This document shows, one piece after another, positions 17,193 through 30,421 of a stretch of DNA of 64,000 nt. The number at the start of each line of letters is the position of its first letter. Position 1 is the stretch's first letter. The DNA lies in assembly GCF_036373705.1 (NCBI RefSeq), contig NC_089867.1, positions 16,101,001 through 16,165,000 of the forward strand. Reading direction: 5' to 3'. The stretch comes from Amia ocellicauda (taxonomy: Eukaryota; Chordata; Actinopteri; Amiiformes; Amiidae). The notes below the pieces were generated by a model. It was not told the origin of the DNA, made no database searches, and worked only from the letters and a program-made list of their open reading frames with translations. The translations under genes were made by a program, and so were the position numbers.

Positions 17193-19150
17193 AATAATTA
17201 TAATAATTATAATAATTATAATTCAATTTAAGCAAATTTTACAATCCTGATGTCAAAAATGACAGAGGGAGATTTTTGTATAGACCAGATATGGATTCCT
17301 ATCTGTGTTTGTATTAACCTACTGCTTATCTGAACCCTCAGATGAGATTCAGTGAAGTCATTTAAATGTTAAAAAAAAAAACAATGCCACCAAAATATGT
17401 GACCGATCATCTTGTGATGAGAAAGTGTGAAGGCTGGAGGTCAGGTTACAATGTGCACCAAGTTTCAGGTATTGTATTTGGTTTAAGAGAAGAAAATGTT
17501 TCCTAAAAAAGCAACATGGCAGCCAAACAACAAGGAAATAAACATATATGTAAAGAGCCTTCAGTGCTAGGCCATCTGATGATGATAATGATGGTGATTA
17601 ATGTGATTCCAGACATTGTTACCACTTCACTTCTGTACCGTTAAACTGTGACTCTGCTTTTCCTCCCAGTCAAGTGCATGCTGTAGATACAGCCATCCAT
17701 CATTGTCAATTTCAATTTTATTGTCTGTCTCCCCCGTTACTCGAAATGTCTTCACTGCAAGATCAGATGCTTTGAACTAAAATAAAAACGCACAAACAAC
17801 TGCATTACAATCAGGTTTTAAAATACAGTTCAGTCCCAGCTTTCAATAAGTAATGAATTACTTTCACTTTCGCAGTATACAGTTTTTAATGATTAATCCT
17901 GGTTAATCGTGCTGCACCCTTTTATTTCTTTATAGAACTTTTAACCAGGACAGAAATGACTCATTTACAATTAGACTTTTAAATGCCAGTTTTATGTTCG
18001 GATTGTGAAATGAAATGCAGTCTGTAACGATTTAAAAAGTAAAGTATGCCACTCCTTATACTAAAGCTAATCCAAATAATGGTAGTCGCAAAGTATTTTC
18101 CTACTGTATATTATTTAATTAACACTTATATTAAATAGTGACCAAAATTGTGCATGATTCCTAATGGAATTGGTCAGGAAGGGAGGGAAGACAAATATAT
18201 GCCTATGGTATCCTAATCATCAAAAACTGAAGGGTACCTGATAGATTGGATATGGTGTCTCAGTTCCTTCTTGAACGTCTAGGATCTTGTCCACCATTGG
18301 ACCCTTCTTGTGTTCCCAGAATTCAGTTTTCGTAATCGTCTTAAAAAACAATAAAGCAGCCTAAGTGGTAGCTGGGAGAACTGCACACATTTTAACAACA
18401 GTTACAGTAATTTACTTACTACCAGTACTAGCTATTTTTCAGGTATTGTGAGATATATCATGAAACAATGCATATACCTAGCTTGAAATACTGTTAGGAT
18501 AGAATATTTTCAATGAAGTATGCTCTCATTTGAAACAAATGACTAAAATGGACTCAGAACTTAGTAATTGTTGCATGACACTTCGGGCAATGTCCTTGTT
18601 AATGTATAGCAAGATACATTGATAAACATTAATGAATGGGTAGATGTTACTCTGGGGACTTTCAAAATGTTCATACATTACATGTGTTGAGAATCAAATA
18701 TGAAATGTATTTGTTTTTCATAACGTCTCATACTATACATACTTTAACTTCTGAACACATCTGAAATACTCATGCGGAATCTAAGATGAGGACATTACAT
18801 AAAATATCAGTTTTTTTGGTGTTGTTTGAGGCAAAAACAAAGCAGAAGGTTAAAAGAACAACTGCATATGTAAATCATACACACACACTCAACTCACACA
18901 CTTGAGTAACTTTGACCTTTCTTTGTATGAAACCATTCAGAGTTGTTGATTTTTTTCTCCACCCTTTTATGGTGTTTTATGGTGTCCCAGACCAAAGGAC
19001 TTATTCAATGGAGGTGCAAACTGGAAGGGGGTTTGGTGGCCAGATTGGCAGTCAGGCAGTCAGTCAAATAAAACCTGATCATATTAAATGCATACTTACC
19101 ACAGTACATAGGAGAACAATTAGATATATATTACATTGATTGAGAATCAT
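7838..19150 (-). CDS. CDH17: cadherin-17 (LI-cadherin), 18 coding exons, 890 aa
   Basis: Calcium-dependent adhesion protein of the 7D-cadherin type, in mammals on lateral membranes of gut epithelium. Coding exons: 19100-19150, 18238-18339, 17639-17776, 16829-16967, 16458-16616, 15836-15994, 14320-14519, 14105-14236, 13565-13715, 12847-13077, 12047-12123, 11335-11526, 10615-10859, 10307-10437, 9319-9552, 9003-9113, 8303-8419, 7838-7941. They total 2673 nt with every phase matching. The order is signal peptide (MILNQCNIYLIVLLCTV), seven cadherin repeats, one membrane helix (about residues 842-865) and a short tail ending INPMLE with no catenin-binding region. Repeat junctions read DVNDNRPIF, QNLWVAPEP (the degenerate second linker typical of CDH17), DENDNAPV, DINNQIPIF, DVNEAPVF and DINDNIPKL. 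PEPLVSGVNYN and DVNEAPVF resemble human CDH17 strongly. The 159-nt exon at 15836-15994 has no counterpart that I can place in mammalian CDH17. Confidence 0.97.
9639..9694. repeat. (AT)n microsatellite
   Basis: About 56 bases of uninterrupted AT dinucleotide in a CDH17 intron. Shorter AT runs lie at 7496-7528 and 8521-8548. Confidence 0.95.
11677..11810. repeat. degenerate gatatctctaaatcattt repeat
   Basis: Several imperfect units built on gatatct(c)taaat and atttcaagat, in both orientations, within a CDH17 intron. This looks like a decayed foldback repeat or a fragment of a dispersed fish repeat. Confidence 0.5.
12271..12745. mobile_element. MITE-like element with terminal inverted repeats
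   Basis: The left end gcactttagattaca (12271-12285) and the reverse complement of the right end gcactttaaattaca (12731-12745) match at 14 of 15 positions. The interior is AT-rich, non-coding and full of gtaattac-type words. The whole element lies inside the CDH17 intron between the exons at 12847 and 12123. No clear target duplication was found, so the superfamily is unknown. Confidence 0.5.
17154..17221. repeat. (ATT)n microsatellite
   Basis: A long ATT run that grades into imperfect ATA/ATT repeats, in a CDH17 intron. Confidence 0.93.
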
Positions 19151-19175
19151 CCTGAATTATAAATGTGGGAACCTG

Positions 19176-21638
19176 TGAAATAAAGATGTGAATCAGTTTT
19201 TCAAAATCAGAGAAAATCTTCAATTACATTTCTGAAAAGGTGCTGACAAAACGTTTTATTTCTATTATAACGAATGGATTTCAGAAACAATTAAGCATTA
19301 TATGTGAATTGAATATTGTGATCTCAATTATTGAATAGTTCCAGCATTCTTAACATTAAGAGATATTTGGGTTGTTGAATATCAGTTATGGTGTATCAGT
19401 TCTGTTGTACTGCACCTGCCAAACCAGTCAGCTGATATACTGAACATGGCATTAATTAAACATGAATGTTTAAGGGGTTCAAATGTACCCTGTGATTACA
19501 GCTATTTTACACTTGAAATACTTGTTTGAGTTGCACAGTAACCTCCTAACCAGCCAGGTAGTTACTATGGAAAACCAATCAACGAAACATCTTGCAGTCA
19601 ATAAAATCAAAGATATGGAAGAATGAAATACAAATCCAGGTGATAAGTGTTAGACACTTAATTTTCCATGCTTTCAATACTATCAAAGGAAGGACTTTGG
19701 AGTTTGATAGATCTCTGTGAGATTATCTTTTCTAATTTGAGATTTTGATCAACTCTAATGTTCTTTAGAATAAGAGAAGCAGCAAATGCAAAAAATAAAA
19801 AATAAACTTTCTCCTGCTTTCCATGTCATTTCCAGATAAAAAAGGAAGAAAATGCTTCTATTATGTAAAGTGTGTTATAAGGATTTTACACACACTACAC
19901 ACACTTGAAGATACATGGTACATGGCACCATAGATATCAGTATTTGAATTGTTTCCTTGTTTCCTTTTGTAATATGAATATACATTAAGCATGAAATGGA
20001 CACGTATGTCCAAACATTGCGGTAATGAAAATCACTATATGCAATTGAGCAGGAAGACCTTTAATGACACAGGATACTCTTTCAATGTAAGCAACATCTG
20101 AAACATCTTTGTTTAATGTAATGTAGGGATTTGTAAATTGATAGTTTACAAATACCATACAAACTACATAAATACATAACCTTGCAGTCGTGTCCTGCAG
20201 GGCCGAGACAGAACTATCTGAATTTGAATCATCATTTGCCTCATGCCCTGTAAAATGCATGTACGGTTATGTTCCTGTCTGTTGAATTATTTTCTTTGTA
20301 TTTTCATTTGTCTTCGCTGTATTATGTCAATGTGACAGCTGTCCAATTTTAATTTGGCAGAGCAATGTACAACCAGGAAATCAGTTAATACCAGGAAATA
20401 CATAATTTCACAATTCCAAACTATTGTTGCAGATTTCAACTGAACGTGCCTTCCATTTCTAGAAATTAAAATTGGAAGATAACAGAACGATTTAAAATAA
20501 ACTGAGGGTGGTTTACAGTGCTGTATAGATGATCACCACGATACAATTATTATAACAAAAACTCCAATAGAAACAGGTTGAGGGAAAGACAGGAAAGACA
20601 TCTGTGATGAAGTTAAATCTCAACAAGGAGAGACAAAGGGCTCTTTTACAGTTACTGGCAGGGTGTTCAAAAGGGAGTATACAAGTAAATTAAGGAGTCA
20701 AAGGCATAGTATTCAATTACATTAATTTGGAAATTGATATTCCCTTTAATTAGTACAAGAAAATGTAGTGTTCTTAAATATATTTTTCAAAACAATGTCA
20801 GTGTTGAAAGCCTTGTTTTTTAAATTTGTTTGTAAAATCTCATATCAAGCTCTACATATGAATGAGACTTGTAACAGTTATTGCTGTTTTTTAATAACAT
20901 GACCTTGTACGTATGATACCGGAGATGTGATAAGACTTCAGTGAGACTGAACAAGGTGACTTTGAGAACTCTGTACTAACAGCACAATAGGTCATATACA
21001 GGACATGTATAAGGCCTCTGTCTGCAGAGGATCTTACTTATACTATTAAACAGACGGATCGATATAACAGACTTCACCTCAGGTCCTTATTCCTGATATC
21101 TGATTTTTAAATGCATAATTCTAAATTGAAGACTAGATTGCATTCGGATTCTGTACAGTAAACGATAACATAAAAATCAGATTTAAAATAAAACAATCCT
21201 TTCATTGTACCTTTCTATTGTCCAGGTTGTAGTCAATGGATTAGAAAACAATGTATTAGTATATCTAACATCATACCAGAAGGTTGCAAAAGTTGAAGCA
21301 TTTACAGGATGAATGTATAGGAGAAAAAAGGTAAAGTGAAAGTGGTAATTTGTTTATCTTATCTATAGTGGACGTACTTGCTGGTTTCTCTTGTAAAGAA
21401 AAACAACAAATATGAAGAATCAAAGCATACATTTTAGTGTCAGTAACAATTTCTGTGTTCGGCTCCAAATGATCGTGAAAACACCCCTCCTTTGTAGGCA
21501 AGCACTATATTTCCTTTACTAATCCAAAATAATAATTTCTACATATTAAACTGTGAATCAGTTTGAATGTCATCGACTAAAACAACAAAAAATAGTTGTT
21601 TTAAAAGTCTTATAAAGAAATGAAAGTGGAAGACATAC
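19176..21638. other. CDH17 upstream sequence, probably its first intron
   Basis: AT-rich with no recognisable gene. The first coding exon of CDH17 is preceded by a good acceptor (tttcacag, at about 19174), so a non-coding exon must lie further upstream. This stretch would then be intron. Confidence 0.4.
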
Positions 21639-21745
21639 CTTAATGAAAAGCTCTTTGTCATTCCTCAGGCTCTTGAGCATAAATGGTTGTTGAAACACTC
21701 CTTTGAGCTAGTCAAACTTTAACCGAAAGGACATTTTATTGGACC
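21639..21745 (-). promoter_or_regulatory. candidate CDH17 5' exon and promoter
   Basis: A good minus-strand donor, AAG|gtatgt, lies at 21639/21638. Roughly 60 bases upstream of it are ggttaaagtttgac (plus 21711-21724), which resembles an HNF4-type DR1 site, and ccaataaaatg (about 21730-21741), which resembles a CDX-type ATAAA site. HNF4 and CDX2 drive intestinal genes, CDH17 among them. The placement is inference; the transcription start is unknown. Confidence 0.3.
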
Positions 21746-24300
21746 TAATGATTTGCTAATGGTTATCATTTTAGATGAACAGTCATCATATGACACAGAT
21801 GGGAAGCGCAAACTGTAGTTTTAATTTACAGAAACAATGATTACAATATTAGGTATTTACAATGTCACTAAGAAGGTGATTCAGGAGCTGATATTTTCCA
21901 ATATAAAGGCAATAGTTTATTCACTCTGCTCAGAATATATTTGCCACTGAGGTTTGTTATAGTATTCTTTCAACTGACATTTTAAAAAATCAGGCAAATG
22001 TTTGTATCTGAGAAATATATAAATATAATTGCAGCTTCTAATGTTAAGAATGATAATGAAAAGGAGTAATTACTCTTTTGAACTTGCATTCAACTGGATT
22101 ACATGTGACACAGTAGTTGTTGCTCTTAATAGGAAAAAAATACTTAAAATAAACATAAAATAACCTTTTTAAACCTTTGAAACAAAGCACTTTATAGGGA
22201 AGCAAATACAGGTCAAGCGGTCAGAAAAATATTTAAGATACTACTGTAGTGGCTGAGGCAGAAAAGCCTCTAGATCAAGACACCATCTTCAAGTTCAACA
22301 AGTCAATTTATGGAGGGAGAAAACAGACAAGAAAGGAAACAGGATGACATCAGAGAAGGAACAAGAGAAGTGATGGGCAGAGTAGTTTAAATTAATTCTT
22401 AATAGAGAAGATGCAACAGAGAACACGGATATTGCAAAGGCACCAGAAGATATGGAAATCAAAATAGAGGGAAGAGCTGATGCTTATAAGGAACGTCTGT
22501 AAGACTGGCACAAATGAACCACTGTGAAAATTCCCAAGAAAGGTGGCATCACTCTCGTATCAACTAGCATGGTACCACCCTACTGTCCGTGACGGGAAGG
22601 GATTTTGTGCGATCATCTTCATACACATTGTTTGTAGGATTTTGTAGTGACTCTCTGAAGACACACGAGAGAAATGAACTGGCTACATTTAGGGAACAAA
22701 GAGGATGTATAGATCGCATTTTCACTTTCATAAACATAATTGTGTGCAGTGGAGTGGCAGAGAGAATTGAACATAAACTTTATAGACTCTCAAACAGCCC
22801 TTGATAGTGTCCATGGAGGCAATCTCTGGAAAACACTGCAGCATATGGAATCCCCTTACAATAAGCTGTGCTAATCCCAGACTTTATTGACATCACTTAC
22901 TGCCTTAAAGTGACACGGCTGAAATAGGAACATTAGAATCATATGTCTTAAATCTTTGCAAACATAATTCTGTTTGTAAACCCCAGATTTCTGATGTATT
23001 TTCAGTAGGTTAGGGCACTTAAACTGGAGCAATCCTTTAAAACATCTGGCTCTTAGTGCTAAAAGATTTTTTTTAATCTTATAGGACAGAATTAGACACA
23101 CACACCCTATTTATTTAGCACAGTTATGAACTGGAGGTCAAAATGCAGACTGAAAGTACAGTTAGCTGAAAGAGATCTGAAAGAGAGAGCAATCCAGGCT
23201 TTCAGTACTAAAGCAGACTTTAAACTATGGCATCCTATACTCAGATCAGAGCTAATCTATCAGGGCTAATTCAGTGTTGATACCAGAAGTGACAGATGAT
23301 GCTGATAAGACTCACTATTTTGACTTCATGTTAAATGACCAATAATCTTGAAATAGAAGTTAACCATTTTCATCTGTTGCTTATGTTTCATTTGAACTAT
23401 ATACAATACTTTGTTTTTGTGTATTTCTGTTTACTTGTCTGATATTTTCAGAAGCCAAATTAAAAACAGAAATTGTCTTTCGTGAATGAAGCATTTCACT
23501 TAACTATTCACTAAACTATTTCACTAAACTCTTAGGCATTGTATAACAGCTATACAATTGTGCAATTTTGCCATTGTACCAAAGCTTTCTAAAGATTTTG
23601 AGTTGAGCTGCTTTACAATATGAAAACACGCACAAAATCAGATTCAATAGATGCAAAGTGTAAAAAAATATGTATTTGTTTCCAAAGAACACAGAGACCA
23701 CTTAATGAAAAATATAAAACTTAAAAAATAAATCCAGAATGTGCTTTAGCTACATAGAAAAGCTGCTCATCACCCTATTAGATTTGTTTAAGGATGTCAT
23801 TACAGTCTTAAAGCACTTTGGATTAGAATCATATTTTATGGAGAAAATATGAATTGTGCGTGTCTTTAGCTCAACAATCTGTGCAAGTCGCTATAAAGAC
23901 TTTCAAACATTACAACACTGACATGTATTTGTTCTCCCAAGTTTCTGAAGGAGTGATAAGGAATATATCAAGCTAACCGATGAACAGCAGAAGTATACAT
24001 CAGAATCTGTTCTATATCATCAATCGAGCTATCAGTTTGGCACTGCCATTGACTGTGCATACATGCGAGTTTTTGTTGCTCCAAAGGTGCTTTAACTGAC
24101 ACATGTAAATGGATGAGACAACAATGGTTTTACATACACAAGGTCTCACCATTTTTGTCCAAGTAGGACTCAGGGTCTAAGGGGAAAGTGAAATTTGACA
24201 TACTTCAAACAGAGCCTAAATCCACAATAATTAAATTTGAAACATGTAATGAAAACAATTATACTAATATATCATGAATTTTTTACTTTGTTTCCTTCAC
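21746..24300. other. CDH17-GEM intergenic region
   Basis: No gene recognised other than the decayed retrotransposon at 22250-22900. The stretch nearest 24300 runs towards the GEM 3' end. Confidence 0.4.
22250..22900 (+). pseudogene. decayed non-LTR retrotransposon reverse transcriptase (RTE-like)
   Basis: The translation is broken by stops and frameshifts but keeps phrases of a fish RTE-type reverse transcriptase in the right order: VKIPKKGGITLVS, then REQRGCIDRIFTFINII, then pieces like YRLSNSPLIVSMEAISGK in a shifted frame corresponding to the catalytic-region sequence (F/I-D-F-A-F-D-S-V-H-type). No ends or target duplications were found. An old, dead fragment. Confidence 0.6.
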
Positions 24301-24721
24301 AGTCATTGCATATGTTCTAAGTGCTACTTTATTTTAAGTGGTTTGGCAATGACATTTTAATCATGCGTTTCAATCGTGTGCTTTAGTAGCCTGTTTGGCA
24401 GCTGCAGAGCTTGGAAAAGAAGAAAGTCCTTAAATAATACAGCAAGCCCATCAGGACAAACATGGTAAGGATTTGTCTTTGTCACACCATTGCAGTATTT
24501 AAGTCTAACCCATTTAAAATTGTCACTTAAAGCACAACATTTGGCATAACTGAAACCCCCATGTAGACACAGCCACTGTTGCCCAAGTACAGTTCTGAAG
24601 ATAAACCCCAACATTGTAAATTCCCAAGCAGTTTTTCATTTCTCAAAGACTGTGTTCATAGTGCTGCTGTACCGTTTTGTAATGCACTCTAATATAGATT
24701 GACGAAAGTCCACTTGTTGGT

Positions 24722-26768
24722 TTATAACACCGAAAGATCATGGCAAGACTTGGATCTCAGTCGGAACGCCATGTTCTGATTGTTCTTGGCAACAATTCTG
24801 TCCAGGAACCGTTTGGCTTTCTTGGGAATACTCTCCCTCCTCTTATTGAGCGCCATCCGCCTCTGGTTGTCTTCCTTGCTGTCCCGCCGGAGACGAATCT
24901 GACGCACAATGCCTTCAAACATCTCCCGAACATTGTGCGGCACGGCAGCTGATGTCTCTATGAACTTGCAGTCAAACACCACTGCACATGTTCTGCCTTC
25001 TGCAAAAACATTAGAAATACAAGTTTCACCTTCTGAAACAGAAAGTGGGGTAAACAGTTAGGTTTTCCCTACTGCCTGTGTGCTGATATGATAGTATTGA
25101 ATCAATGCTCTTGTCAATTTCTGTTTAATATGTGCAGATGTGTTGCTATAATATTGTTCATGTAAATTTGCTTTGCATTGTTAATGAGTTGACAAATGTG
25201 TACAATTACAGATTTAGCATCTATGTCATTATGTTTCACAGGTCTTTCAGAGTTGCACAAATCTTTGGACAAATTCATAAGTTCTCCAGTCCTTGGATAT
25301 GCTGATTACAACTGGCAATTTTCTACCTGCCCATATGTTTTTAGTATTTGCTATTAAATTAATAATTATATGTTGGTAACAGTTTTTGATTCTGGTCTGA
25401 AAGGTATTAAAATTGGCCTGTACAGATATTGTTTCCACATTTAACACTTGTGCATTTCTCTAACATCTATTTAATCATCTTCATATAACTGTATCATATT
25501 AAGCCTTAATAGAAATGGTAAAGCTACAATATTTTCCCATGCCAGTTAGATGTGTACTGTGGTAAACATTCATAAGACAAGAGCACCCTAACCTGTCACT
25601 GACACTTCTCTGCATCTCACAAGGTCACTCTTATTGCCAACGAGGATGATGGGGATATCTTCTGCCTGCCTAGCTCTCCGCAGCTGGATTCGCAGTTCGG
25701 AGGCTCTCTCAAAGCTCGCTCTGTCAGTGATTGAGTATACAATTAGGTATGCGTCTCCTGCCTGCATGCACTGCTCTTGGCTCCAGCTTTCCTCCTCCTG
25801 AAAAAGCGTAAGACATTTCAACTTTAGTCAGTTATTAACAATTGATATCACAACCTTCCAAAGATATTTCTGCCTATGGAAAGTGAAGGGACAAGAATGA
25901 TCTGGTACAGTATTTGCAAAATACTCCCTTAATCAAACATCTATGTCTCTGTGTTGATGCTAAATTACATTTTAAAATATATTTAGAAAATCTGTAGCCA
26001 ATCGATACTGTGCAGCTTAGGAACACATTATATAGAAAATATAATATAGCAGGTGCTGATCAATGTACACATATGTACACATATGAGCGAGGTAGAGAGC
26101 ATTTATTTCAACTGTTCCAAATCAATCCCTGCACCATGAGAAACCCTTACCTCAGTAACCCACGTATCCAATAAAGTAATTGTTGCGCTTTCTCCATCTA
26201 CTGTCAGAGTTTGCACATAAGTGTTTTCTGGATTTAAAACAAAAATAGATTATTAATTATTATTATTATTTTGATTTTCTGCAAAAAGTATTCTGAGCTA
26301 AAAGATATTGAACGCAATAAACATATTATCCTTTGTTTATGTACAATATGCTTCAAATACTAAATTTACAAAACAAAATTATGGTTGCTGTTAAAGCTAA
26401 CTACAACAACAATAATTATAATAATAACCTCCACATAGGACACCATCACTGTCCATGCTGTCCTGGGCACCAGCAAAAATGTTGGCTAATGTAGACTTTC
26501 CAACTCTGTTCTCTCCAATTAAAACAACTCTGTAGAGGTTGCTGCCAGACTCGGAAGTGACTGAATCTGAAGAGTCTGAAGACGAGTCTGAAGATGACCA
26601 CCTTTGCCTACAAGTGTCGCTGCTGTTGGTATACGACGTGGAGCGTACAACATGAGATGAAAGCACAGGGTTTTTGGATAGTAGATTCCCATCTGTAGAA
26701 ATACTCCAGCGATGCTGCCGAGGCTGCAGACAGAAACTCCTCCGCCTCGTGGATGCATTTAGAGTCAT
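24722..26768 (-). CDS. GEM: GTP-binding protein GEM (RGK family), 299 aa
   Basis: RGK-family small GTPase. Known members inhibit voltage-gated calcium channels and Rho kinase signalling at the plasma membrane. Coding exons 26429-26768, 26151-26227, 25593-25797 and 24722-24999 total 900 nt with matching phases; human GEM has 296 aa. Features: N-terminal MTLNAS, a serine-rich stretch (SSSDSSSDSSDS), P-loop GENRVGKST, the non-canonical RGK G3 region (LLDTW instead of DTAGQ), NKSD (G4), ETSAA (G5), a basic C-terminal extension, and the RGK hallmark ending KSCHDLSVL with its conserved Cys. The first coding exon is preceded by an acceptor (tttcag) 4 nt before the ATG, so the transcript begins in an upstream non-coding exon. 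The exon 1 donor (gttatt) is weak. A poly(A)-type signal, AATAAA on the minus strand, lies at 24328-24333. Confidence 0.97.
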
Positions 26769-27189
26769 CTTTCTGAAAGACAAAAATGAAAGCAACATAG
26801 CAAAGATATCAAAGCATGCAAAGATAATAAATCATGTATTTTCATAAAGTGCCAACAAATTCCATTAGTTTTGAATATTAATGAAAGGTAACAATTCATT
26901 ACAAGTAATACTATAAATTATAGTTTAGTAAATTGTCAGGTAAGTCACTAACAGCTAGTGTATGATTTATTAATTAGAATTTTAATATATTTTGTCTGCA
27001 TGTGAGTGATATCAGTGATAGTTTGTAATTGAACTGCGCCGTAAAGACACTCCTCCTCCACCTAGTAGAGCAATAAGCTCACCACACCAAAAGACGCGGG
27101 AGGTTTATCACTGCACTGATTTGCAGAAGGGTGTAACGAGCTCATGTACACGATGAGCCCCATTACTTATGCATCAGTATTAAAGCATG

Positions 27190-27435
27190 TAGGTTAGTAG
27201 CTGTAGTATAGTGGTGCTCTGTGGTAACGATACAGTAAGGTGTGGTGTAGCATGGAAACACTTGGTAAAATAGTTTACAATGGTAATAACATAGTAATAT
27301 ATGTTAAAGTGTAGTATGGTGTAGCATTGTAAAAATTTAATAAAATGGTCTAAATATGGTAAAATCATGAGGACAATATGGTCAAAACATGGTATAAATA
27401 TGGCAAAATACTGGTAAAAACGTGGTAATACCATG
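27190..27435. repeat. degenerate atggtaaaa tandem repeat
   Basis: Many imperfect copies of (t)atggtaaaat and gtagtatggt occur over about 250 bases (for example atggtctaaatatggtaaaa and catggtataaatatggcaaa). This is a low-order minisatellite-like tract in the inferred first intron of GEM. It codes for nothing recognisable. Confidence 0.6.
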
Positions 27436-30053
27436 CATAAGATTAAAGTATATGCACAAACACATACACACAGCCCCCATATGGGCTAAAGATCCATACA
27501 ACTCCCATCTCCTATGACTGCCCCCAACCTCAGGCATACATTTATCACAGATATATACCCCAGAAATGTGTGCGCTGCCACCACATTTATTTCCCAGGGA
27601 GGTTGGTAGATATTGTGCTAACAAATGGTTAACCAGGGTGGAGGGGAAACAGGTCATTAGTGGCAGTTCTTAAGATTGATCTTAATTTATTAAAACAAGA
27701 AACTCACATCCACACTCTTCTGTGAGAAAGTGGTGGTAGTTAGCATATAGAATAACTACTATAAAAAAGCCCAGAGAGTCCCCTACTCAAATATCAAAAA
27801 GGAACAAATCTAGGAAACAAAAATAAACCAATTGCAAGCCAATTATAATCATCAAAGAAAAAAATATAAGAAAATCAACCCCAGGGCTCAATTAAGTCCA
27901 AGTCAAAAAGACCCACCAGGGGCCCGAAGCCACACCCTACCCCTCTCACAGACTTCCTAAATCAATGCCTTTATTAATTAATCCCCAAGCAGGTATTATT
28001 AGCCACTCGCACATAAATGTCACATACATTTACACACCAAGTATCACTTTACAATAAATACATAATTCTACTGATATCATTTACTAAACATTCAATACTT
28101 AAAAATATAAGAAAACTATAATTAGGGTGGCATAGGACTGATGTTAATTTAATCCAGGCACATGTAATTAATATGCATTCAAAGAATATAGAATAGGATT
28201 AGTCTTATTTTGCTGCAGTATCACAGTCTTAGATTGAACCAGGGCACAAATATACAACCACAAGGGAGAGGGAGGGGCCCGATTAGAGTCCAGGTCAATC
28301 TCAAGATACACAAATCAATTACCGTCCATCAGAGGTAGTAACTTATAGTTCTGTACAGCTTGTCATTGCAGGAGATTCACATCCCTTTAAATCCACTGCA
28401 AAACCTGCTGGCACAAGTTCTGTCTCCAAGATAACAAATCCAGCGTCTTTCCCGGCGGCTTCATGACAAACACAAACACAAACACAGTTCCCGGCCCCTG
28501 CTCCTCTGTCATGTGTTGTTAAACCACTCTTCTTTTATAGCCAACTCACTGGAAATTAACACATATTGACTCATTTAGATCCCAATTAAAACACAAAAGG
28601 GAGTACAAATGGCTTTTTAGGCATGTTACCAAAGTCTTCAGTCTCTGCAAGCGATAAGTGCTGCACGGAGGAGTGTATTTTTAGGGTCCCAACATTGTTG
28701 TCAATGGGATTTCTGGTGTTTTCCATAGATTATAAATCAATCAAGATTGTTAAATTCGTACTAAAAGTAACGTATCTGAAAACAGTCACACTATGACAAA
28801 TTGAATCAAAGTACTGTTCGGGGTGTCTTTTAACATATATACAGATATGTTGCAGTGCACATTTTGATGGGTCAGTGCAGACTATACCTTGAACAATTGT
28901 AAATGTACATCATCATTTAACTGTGTGGACCGACATTCACATCTGTACAATAAGTGATTTTGGAGAAGAACACTGTTGAAATATATCAAAACATTATAGG
29001 CTTAGTAAAATGCAACATGGCCGCAAATCCAGAGTGATCTATCAGTGCTATTTTAGCTGTGGTACAAGACCACACCGCTCTACCGTTATTATTACATTTT
29101 ATATTTTTTGTGCAACTTTTTATATGCTGATTTTCATTGGTTCCAGTCAACCATCTTGGATTTAAAAAACTCTATAAATGAATGTCTAAGTAAGCGGACA
29201 TGACCATGGTCAGATGTTACACATTTAAGTGCTCCAGTGGTTCTGGTGTAAGATTGTTTTTCTTTTACTAAAAACATATAATCCAACATGGCAGTTATGC
29301 ATCACATCCAATCAAATCCAGTCTGAACATTTGCTCAAGGTACAACAAAGACATGTGAAGTTTAAAGTCAACAGGTTCAAATGTTCTAGTATTTTTTTCA
29401 GGATGAATATCAGATTCCAGAATTTTGACCAAAACCGAGAAAGAAAGAAAAGGACACTTACTAGAACTTGCATGTATTCAATTTAATGAGTTGTATCTAG
29501 TTTCTATGTTTTAGGAAATATTTTGCACACTTTGCATGTAGCCACAATGTGGCAATAGAGTACTACAATTTAACATATGGACACCATCATTTCATTGTCT
29601 CAATATTAAAAGCATGTATTATGATTGGTCATTGGTTGTCATTTTATGATTAATCACTTTATTTCAGTATTGGACATTATATCATCAGAGGTCTGTATTC
29701 TACTTTGAAGTTTCTTCAGTCTACAATATGCCCGCATGCTTGACTGACTACAACTTAAATGTTATTAAATGTATTTAACTTATAGGTTGAACATATATTG
29801 GAGACATCACCATCTATATTCAACCTAAAAAATAAACATATAGATTACAAACTAAAATATAATTAAAATATATTGTATGTATTTGAATTATCAAAAAATA
29901 GGCAATTTTGGCATACAGAACATATAAGGATATCAAATGTATGGTTTCCTTACTCTCTAACCAGTAATATATAAATGCAAATCAAATATGTTATAACTGC
30001 TGCATTTATACCTTTACTCAAGATAGTAGCAATTATGATAGAGCTGATTTATA
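27436..30053. other. inferred GEM intron 1, left part
   Basis: No gene seen. The stretch 27.7-28.6 kb is richer in C and G than its surroundings and may be an unrecognised dispersed repeat. The rest is ordinary AT-rich sequence. Confidence 0.35.
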
Positions 30054-30282
30054 CAGTGAGGGAAAAAAGTATTTGATCCCCTGCTGATTATGTATGTTTG
30101 CCCACTGACAAAGAAATGATCAGTCTATAATTTCAATGGTAGGTGTATTTTAACAGTGAGAGACAGAATAACAACAACAAAAATCCAGAAAAACGCATTT
30201 CAAAAAAGTTATAAATTGATTTGCATGTTAATGAGGGAAATAAGTATTTGATCCCCTATCAATCAGCAAGATTTCTGGCTCC

Positions 30283-30379
30283 CAGGTGTCTTTTATACAG
30301 GTAACGAGCTGAGATTAGGAGCACTCTCTTAAAGGGAGTGCTCCTAATCTCAGCTCGTTACCTGTATAAAAGACACCTG
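30283..30379. repeat. perfect 44-bp hairpin upstream of the copy B transposase
   Basis: Arms 30283-30326 and 30336-30379 are perfect reverse complements around the 9-nt loop tcttaaagg. That loop is the exact reverse complement of the loop in copy A. Confidence 0.95.
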
Positions 30380-30421
30380 TCCACAGAAGCAATCAATCAA
30401 TCAGATTCCAAACTCTCCACC

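Noticed and set aside
27190-27435. Could the regular repeats be a CRISPR array?
   Set aside because: The units are degenerate with no unique spacers, and the genome is vertebrate.
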